Assembly: GCA_031315915.1 (NCBI GenBank) | Contig: JALDRK010000010.1 | Span: 51,623 to 115,622 of the forward strand | Length of the DNA stretch: 64,000 nt | Origin: Nitrospirales bacterium | GTDB taxonomy: Bacteria > Nitrospirota > Nitrospiria > Nitrospirales > UBA8639 | Reading direction: 5' to 3' | In this document: piece after piece, positions 63,131-64,000 of the stretch | Position numbering within the stretch: the first letter of the stretch is position 1 | Layout of the letters: every line of letters starts with the position of its first letter | Program-made: the position numbers and the translations under genes | The notes under the pieces: generated by a model | Seen by the model: only the letters and a program-made list of their open reading frames with translations | Told to the model about the DNA's origin: nothing | The model's database searches: none

Positions 63131-63964
63131 ATGAGCATGAATAAATTGAATGCTATGAAACGAGTGCAAATCATTGCCGCCTTAGTCGAAGGCAATAGCA
63201 TCAATGCCACGGTACGCATGACGGGGGCAGCCAAGCATACCGTCCTAAAACTCTTGGCTGACTTGGGTAAGGCCTGTGCCACCTATCAGGATCGGGTCTT
63301 TAAAAACCTGCCTTGCAAGAATATTCAGTGTGATGAAATTTGGTCCTTCTGCTATGCCAAGGAAAAGAATGTCCCGGATGAATATAAGGGGCAATTTGGC
63401 TTTGGGGATGTCTGGACCTGGACGGCCATTTGTGCGGATACCAAGCTGGTTCCGTCTTGGTTGGTCGGGGAACGGACCATCCAACATGCCACGAAATTTA
63501 TTGATGACTTGGCCAGTCGGTTAGCTCATCGGGTGCAACTGACCACGGACGGCCACAAACCCTATTTGCAGGCGGTCTGGGATACGTTCCATGGCGAGAT
63601 TGATTATGCCATCCTTGAAAAGATTTATCGGAGTGTCCACACTGGAGGGCAAAGCCGCTATAGTCCTGGGGAATGTTGTGGCGCGAAGAAAAAGAAGATC
63701 ACAGGCAATCCTGACCGAAGCAAGGTCTCAACCAGCTATGTAGAGAGGCAAAACCTGACCATGCGGATGAGCATGAGGCGCTTTACTCGGTTGACTAATG
63801 GATTCTCAAAGAAAGTGCAGAACTTGGAATATGCCGTCGCTATTCATTTCATGCACTATAACTTCTGTCGGGTTCACAAAACGCTGAGGGTGACACCGGC
63901 TATGGAAGCTGGCCTATCAAATCATGTGTGGGATTTGGAAGAAATGATCGGATTGTTAAATTGA
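63131..63964 (+). CDS. IS1-family DDE transposase
   Basis: 277 residues. An N-terminal HTH (RVQIIAALVEGNSINATVRM) precedes the DDE core: Asp in IQCDEIWSFCYAKEK, Asp in LTTDGHKPYL and Glu in SYVERQNLTMRMSMRRFTRL. The C-terminus is NFCRVHKTLRVTPAM. It cuts and joins at the inverted repeats. The stop lies at the first bases of the right repeat, as in compact IS elements. Confidence 0.9.
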   Translation: MSMNKLNAMKRVQIIAALVEGNSINATVRMTGAAKHTVLKLLADLGKACATYQDRVFKNLPCKNIQCDEIWSFCYAKEKNVPDEYKGQFGFGDVWTWTAICADTKLVPSWLVGERTIQHATKFIDDLASRLAHRVQLTTDGHKPYLQAVWDTFHGEIDYAILEKIYRSVHTGGQSRYSPGECCGAKKKKITGNPDRSKVSTSYVERQNLTMRMSMRRFTRLTNGFSKKVQNLEYAVAIHFMHYNFCRVHKTLRVTPAMEAGLSNHVWDLEEMIGLLN

Positions 63965-63979
63965 AACTGCACCACTACC
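63964..63979 (-). repeat. Right terminal inverted repeat
   Basis: Exact complement of the left repeat at 60944-60959; its outer end is followed by the second AAATGTCC. Confidence 0.9.
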
Positions 63980-63987
63980 AAATGTCC
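63980..63987. repeat. Target-site duplication, right copy
   Basis: AAATGTCC, identical to 60936-60943. Confidence 0.9.
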
Positions 63988-64000
63988 TTTTTCATTGACC

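Larger units (their letters stand above)
60944..63979. mobile_element. IS1-type transposon with passenger genes and a tRNA-like gene
   Basis: The 3,036-bp unit is bounded by perfect 16-base inverted repeats GGTAGTGGTGCAGTTT (60944-60959) and its complement (63964-63979), and by identical 8-base duplications AAATGTCC outside. It carries a DDE transposase of the IS1 family (right end), a DUF2335 gene, three further small protein genes, a GT-rich repeat and a 95-nt tRNA-like gene. IS1-type elements make 8-9 base target duplications. The structure is complete and so could be mobile. It sits just upstream of uvrA. Confidence 0.9.

Noticed and set aside
1..64000. CRISPR array
   Set aside because: No regularly spaced direct repeats of CRISPR size were seen; the only tandem repeat is the irregular GT-rich stretch at 62073.

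Overview
The window looks like a chromosomal stretch of a Nitrospira-like bacterium (phylum Nitrospirota). This placement is an inference from gene content: many c-type cytochromes, a sigma54-controlled persulfide and sulfite oxidation island, hopanoid and carotenoid genes, and a split arginine-to-proline pathway. No rRNA or other phylogenetic marker is present to prove it.

Layout. 1-10.95 kb is housekeeping-like: end of a beta-barrel gene, a BNR-repeat lipoprotein, a CrtC/AttH-like secreted protein, a LON-domain protein, an ABC-2 exporter, a SirB1-like protein, an MBL hydrolase, a HEAT protein, and a two-gene arginine dihydrolase/ornithine cyclodeaminase pair. 11-23.5 kb is an accessory island with toxin-antitoxin loci (MntA/HepT, AbrB/PIN, FitA-like/VapC, HicAB), an HNH nuclease with a truncated second copy, a DUF488 gene with a truncated second copy, a lone PD-(D/E)XK protein, a signal-peptidase-like/TonB_C fusion and a Sel1 protein flanked by two paralogues. 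23.6-29.3 kb holds a YugP metallopeptidase, SelO, small proteins, a cupredoxin and a large secreted protein of unknown function.

29.4-46.2 kb is the sulfur/redox island: a FisR-like PAS-sigma54 activator, persulfide dioxygenase-rhodanese, a membrane rhodanese, cytochromes c, a sulfite dehydrogenase with its cytochrome, pyruvate kinase, a CoA-disulfide/persulfide reductase-rhodanese, a response regulator, a tetrahaem cytochrome, a PAS histidine kinase and a TauE-type exporter. Two well-formed sigma54 promoters (31004, 40796) each lie downstream of CGTTAA-type inverted repeats, which suggests one regulon: sulfane sulfur is sensed, oxidised to sulfite, then oxidised to sulfate or exported.

46.2-60.9 kb holds a K+ channel, a DASS-type anion symporter, a MidA methyltransferase, a GAF kinase that lacks the phospho-acceptor His, an isoprenoid set (polyprenyl synthase, HpnA, CruF), a PHD-finger-like zinc protein and a short UvrA. 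60944-63979 is a complete 3,036-bp IS1-type transposon with 16-bp perfect terminal inverted repeats and an 8-bp target duplication. It carries passenger genes and a 95-nt tRNASec-like (8/4, allo-tRNA-type) gene.

At least six genes are split by one-base indels, mostly in short homopolymers (a single missing base restores the family alignment). Much of the apparent decay is therefore probably sequencing or assembly error, whereas the two TAG-disrupted toxins look like genuine substitutions.
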